Positions 5,014 through 7,423 of a stretch of DNA of 7,423 bases are shown here, piece by piece. The first letter of the stretch is position 1. Every line of letters begins with the position of its first letter. A program made the translations under genes and the position numbers. The notes beneath the pieces were generated by a model. The model did no database searches, had not been told where the DNA came from, and saw only the letters and a list, made by a program, of their open reading frames with translations. The DNA lies in NCBI GenBank assembly GCA_002394125.1, contig DGSY01000104.1:1-7423 (forward strand). The letters run 5' to 3'. This DNA is from Ruminococcus sp. UBA4350. GTDB lineage: Bacteria; Bacillota; Clostridia; Oscillospirales; Ruminococcaceae.

Positions 5014-7221
5014 ATGGCAAAGAAAAAACGCCGGCCGGACGCGGAACGGCAGCCCGCCGTGCCGGAAAAGGACATCACACAGCCGGTTCCCGATGAACCC
5101 GATGATGCTCCGGCAGACCTGATTCCGGAAGAACCGGAGCTGACACCTGCTGCGGAGGAAACGGAGCTGACACCTGCTGCGGAGGAGCCGGAAACAGACA
5201 CCGCCGCAGAAACGGCGGATGCGGATACCTCATCAAAGCCCGCTGCGGATGCAGATACATCAACCAAGCCCGCCGCGGATGCGGCTGCCCCTGACAGTAC
5301 AGATCCCCCCGCAGAGGAACAGTATTCGTTCAAAACCCTGATCAGTGATGCAAAGGGGCTGCTGACCCGGTACGACCTGCCGAATATGCTGCTGACCCGC
5401 ATGATCGGGCTCTATTTCCTGCTTTCCGGCTTCTGGGTCATCTATCTGCGCAAAAAGTTCATGCTCAATCCGGTGGAAAACTGGCGCGACTTCGTTCCGA
5501 AGATCAACGGCGGCAGTATGCTGATCTGCTCGCTGATTTTCCTGATCGCAGGCTTCGCGACGCTGTCCTGCTTCCACTCGATCGTTCCGAAAAAGGCGCG
5601 GGTCATAGATCAAGGCTTCGCGATATTCTCCGTTCTCTTTTTCGATATCGCAATGCTCTGGCACGCCAACAATTTCTTCATGACCACTGCCGTGATGTTC
5701 GTGTCCGGAGTCTTCATCTATTATGTGCTGGCAAAGCTCCCGTCACGCAAACCGTTTGAAGCGATCCCCTGGCCTGTTGCCGGTGCGGTCGTGCTGGTCT
5801 CGACGATCCTGATCATGCTTTTCATCGCAGAGGGCGCAGTCAAGCGGCATATGATCTTCGGCACAGCCTGCCACGATTTCGGCCTGTTCGTGCAGATGTA
5901 CCACTATCTTGCAAACGGCCTTCACGCATACACCACCTGCGAGCGCGACACACTGCTTTCGCATTTCAATATCCATGCTTCGTATATCTATTATCTGCTC
6001 GTGCCGTTCTACAAGCTGATCCCGAAGGAATCGACCCTGCTGATCGCGCAGGCAGTTCTCGCAATGGGCGGCGCGATCCCGATGTTCCTGATCGCAAAGC
6101 GCCACAAGATCAAGGGACTCGCGCTGATCCTCATCAGCTTCGCCTATGTATTCAGCATTTCGATCATCTCCCCCTGCTTCTATGATTTCCACGAAAATGC
6201 GTTTCTTCCGACGCTGCTGATGTGGCTGTTCTACGCGATTGACCGGAAGAGTTCCGTTCTGACATGGGTCTTCACGGTGCTGGTCTGCATCGTCAAGGAG
6301 GACGCACCGCTCTATATCGTCTGCATCGGACTGTTCATGTTCTTTGAATATAAGAATGACAGAAAGATGCGCTGGCAGGGCATTTCAATGGCAGCGCTCA
6401 GCGGTGTCTATATGCTCCTGATCGTTCGCTGGCTGACTGCCCACGGTGACGGCGCGACGATGACCGCGATCCGCTTCGGCAATCTCATCATCAATCCGGG
6501 CGGCGGGCTCGGTGAGGTCGTCAAGAATGTTCTGCTTGATCCCTCCTACTTCTTCAGCCTGCTGATTCAGGAGCAGACGATCAACTTCTTCTTCAAGGTC
6601 ATGCTCCCGATCCTGTTCCTGCCGTTCATCACGAAGAAGATCCACCGCTATCTGCTGATGCTCCCGTTCATCATCATGAATCTCTGCATCGGTGCAGGCT
6701 ACGGCTATGCTGCGGATATCAATTATCAGTATATCTTCGGACCGTTCTGCCTGCTGCTCTTTACCGTCATCCTCAATCTGGACGATCTCGGCGAGGAGAA
6801 AAAGCATGATCTTTCGATCCTGCTCGGCTCGGCCGCAATGGTTTTCTTTGTCGGTATGTCGATCCAGAATCTCGATTCCCGCATTTCCTACGAAAACGGC
6901 AAGGAGGGATTCCGGCAGGTCGAGGAGGTTCTTGACAGCATTCCGCAGGACGGTGTCGTCTGTGCAACGCCTTTCCTGCTTCCGCACTGCGCTGACCGCG
7001 ATTACATTTACCTCTACGATTTCAACGACTGTGACCGCGACAATAACCGCCTGCTCGAACCGGATCGCTATGAGTATCTGGTTTACGGGCCGACCGGTGA
7101 GCTTGGCGAATTCACCACACCGATTCTGGAATCGCTCGGCTGGACGCTCTATAACGAGATGCCGGGCAGAGTGGTCATCTACCACAATCCGAATTTCGTC
7201 AAAACCGCAAACGCAAACTGA
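5014..7221 (+). CDS. DUF2079 multi-pass membrane protein (GT-C glycosyltransferase-like)
   Basis: This 735-residue protein starts at 5014, five bases after GAGGAGG (5002-5008); an upstream in-frame ATG at 4969 is unsupported. Residues 1-7 are basic. Residues 8-103 form a disordered acidic Pro/Ala/Glu tail with internal repeats (ELTPAAEE twice at 42-49 and 51-58; ADTS.KPAAD twice). From about 125 to 615 there are roughly a dozen membrane segments. DUF2079 landmarks are CHDFGLFVQ (286-294), SHFNIHASYIYY (316-327), a loop-helix with P355, FYDFHENAFLP (389-399) and KEDAPLY (428-434). The conserved Asp288 follows the family's usual position and, as in GT-C enzymes, may act in a lipid-linked sugar transferase, but no substrate is established. 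Residues 620-735 form a soluble domain, probably extracytoplasmic. It is a single-gene unit with its own promoter and terminator. Confidence 0.9.
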   Translation: MAKKKRRPDAERQPAVPEKDITQPVPDEPDDAPADLIPEEPELTPAAEETELTPAAEEPETDTAAETADADTSSKPAADADTSTKPAADAAAPDSTDPPAEEQYSFKTLISDAKGLLTRYDLPNMLLTRMIGLYFLLSGFWVIYLRKKFMLNPVENWRDFVPKINGGSMLICSLIFLIAGFATLSCFHSIVPKKARVIDQGFAIFSVLFFDIAMLWHANNFFMTTAVMFVSGVFIYYVLAKLPSRKPFEAIPWPVAGAVVLVSTILIMLFIAEGAVKRHMIFGTACHDFGLFVQMYHYLANGLHAYTTCERDTLLSHFNIHASYIYYLLVPFYKLIPKESTLLIAQAVLAMGGAIPMFLIAKRHKIKGLALILISFAYVFSISIISPCFYDFHENAFLPTLLMWLFYAIDRKSSVLTWVFTVLVCIVKEDAPLYIVCIGLFMFFEYKNDRKMRWQGISMAALSGVYMLLIVRWLTAHGDGATMTAIRFGNLIINPGGGLGEVVKNVLLDPSYFFSLLIQEQTINFFFKVMLPILFLPFITKKIHRYLLMLPFIIMNLCIGAGYGYAADINYQYIFGPFCLLLFTVILNLDDLGEEKKHDLSILLGSAAMVFFVGMSIQNLDSRISYENGKEGFRQVEEVLDSIPQDGVVCATPFLLPHCADRDYIYLYDFNDCDRDNNRLLEPDRYEYLVYGPTGELGEFTTPILESLGWTLYNEMPGRVVIYHNPNFVKTANAN

Positions 7222-7227
7222 TAACAA

Positions 7228-7267
7228 AAGGCAGATGCTGCAATCGCTGCGGCATCTGCCTTGTTTT
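7228..7267 (+). terminator. Strong intrinsic terminator after the DUF2079 gene
   Basis: An 11-bp perfect stem, AAGGCAGATGC (7228-7238) with GCATCTGCCTT (7252-7262), can extend by four further pairs to a five-base loop. It is followed by GTTTT (7263-7267). It starts seven bases after the stop codon. Confidence 0.9.
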
Positions 7268-7322
7268 ATGGGGCTAGGATTGATTTGAGTGGTTTTCCTG
7301 ACAAAACAGGCGGTTTAGAATG

Positions 7323-7423
7323 GTTAATAATAAGGTATCGCTTCGCGATGCTATTATGAATGGGTGCCTCACTTGTAGGCACCCAAGCCCGCGAACGCTT
7401 GAACGCTGGGGAGTTTCGCTCTC
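7323..7423. repeat. Non-coding chain of compact hairpins, possibly a dispersed repeat or structured RNA (runs off the window)
   Basis: Three structured units follow one another. The first is an interrupted hairpin with ATAATA / TATTAT as outer stem and ATCGC / GCGAT as inner stem (about 7327-7356). The second is a perfect 9-bp hairpin, TGGGTGCCT / AGGCACCCA (7361-7369 with 7377-7385), with a seven-base loop. The third is a tandem direct repeat GAACGCT (7393-7399 and 7401-7407), followed by GGGGAGTTT at the edge. No gene or convincing promoter is seen in 7268-7423. Such dense hairpins outside a terminator suggest a mobile intergenic repeat or a structured RNA, but only one copy is visible here. 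Confidence 0.4.

Noticed and set aside
6385..7227. 280-codon open frame on the minus strand
   Set aside because: It is antisense to the DUF2079 gene; its Asp/Glu/Arg-rich composition is typical of a mirrored membrane-protein gene.
7361..7385. CRISPR repeat
   Set aside because: The palindromic unit occurs only once and has no spacer-repeat periodicity or cas genes nearby.
7356..7423. Possible coding start at the ATG near 7356 running off the window
   Set aside because: The frame passes through perfect hairpins and has no ribosome binding site; structured non-coding sequence explains it better.

Overview
The window looks like chromosomal DNA of a moderately GC-rich gut Firmicute, probably a Ruminococcus-type member of the Oscillospiraceae. 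This is inferred from strong AAGGAGG ribosome binding sites, near-consensus sigma-A promoters, a secreted protein with a Thr/Ala linker typical of that group, a DUF3789-type microprotein and a DUF2079 membrane protein. I see no tRNA, rRNA, CRISPR array, transposase or phage gene.

Layout. (1) At 3-1223 (+) there are two cell-envelope genes: the 3' end of a protein with a C-terminal membrane anchor, then a signal-anchored protein with a long Thr/Ala linker and an extracytoplasmic domain. (2) At 1224-1423 lies a non-coding convergent spacer with two similar GC-rich hairpins in opposite orientation. (3) At 1424-3615 (-) a promoter drives an RNA ligase operon. In transcription order it holds a leader with a 38-codon small ORF and an intrinsic terminator placed before the gene, then rtcB, a small basic protein overlapping rtcB by 4 bases, and a truncated DnaA-like AAA+ ATPase. 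(4) At 3698-4722 (+) a divergent consensus promoter drives two tandem YbjN-like paralogues, closed by a strong terminator that also serves the other strand. (5) At 4730-4831 (-) there is a 33-residue DUF3789-type membrane microprotein. (6) At 4925-7267 (+) a promoter, a 735-residue DUF2079 multi-pass membrane protein and a strong terminator form a single-gene unit. (7) From 7323 to the window end there is a non-coding series of compact hairpins that may be part of a dispersed repeat or structured RNA.

The most interesting part is the rtcB leader. A perfect sigma-A promoter is followed by a translatable small ORF ending in two consecutive TGA codons, a candidate antiterminator whose upstream arm lies at the last sense codons, and a good intrinsic terminator about 37 bases before the rtcB start codon. 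A 10-base perfect inverted repeat brackets that terminator. RtcB seals broken RNA, so control by ribosome stalling on damaged tRNA would make sense, but that link is inference. The association of RtcB with a DnaA-like ATPase lacking both its lid and its DNA-binding domain is also unusual.
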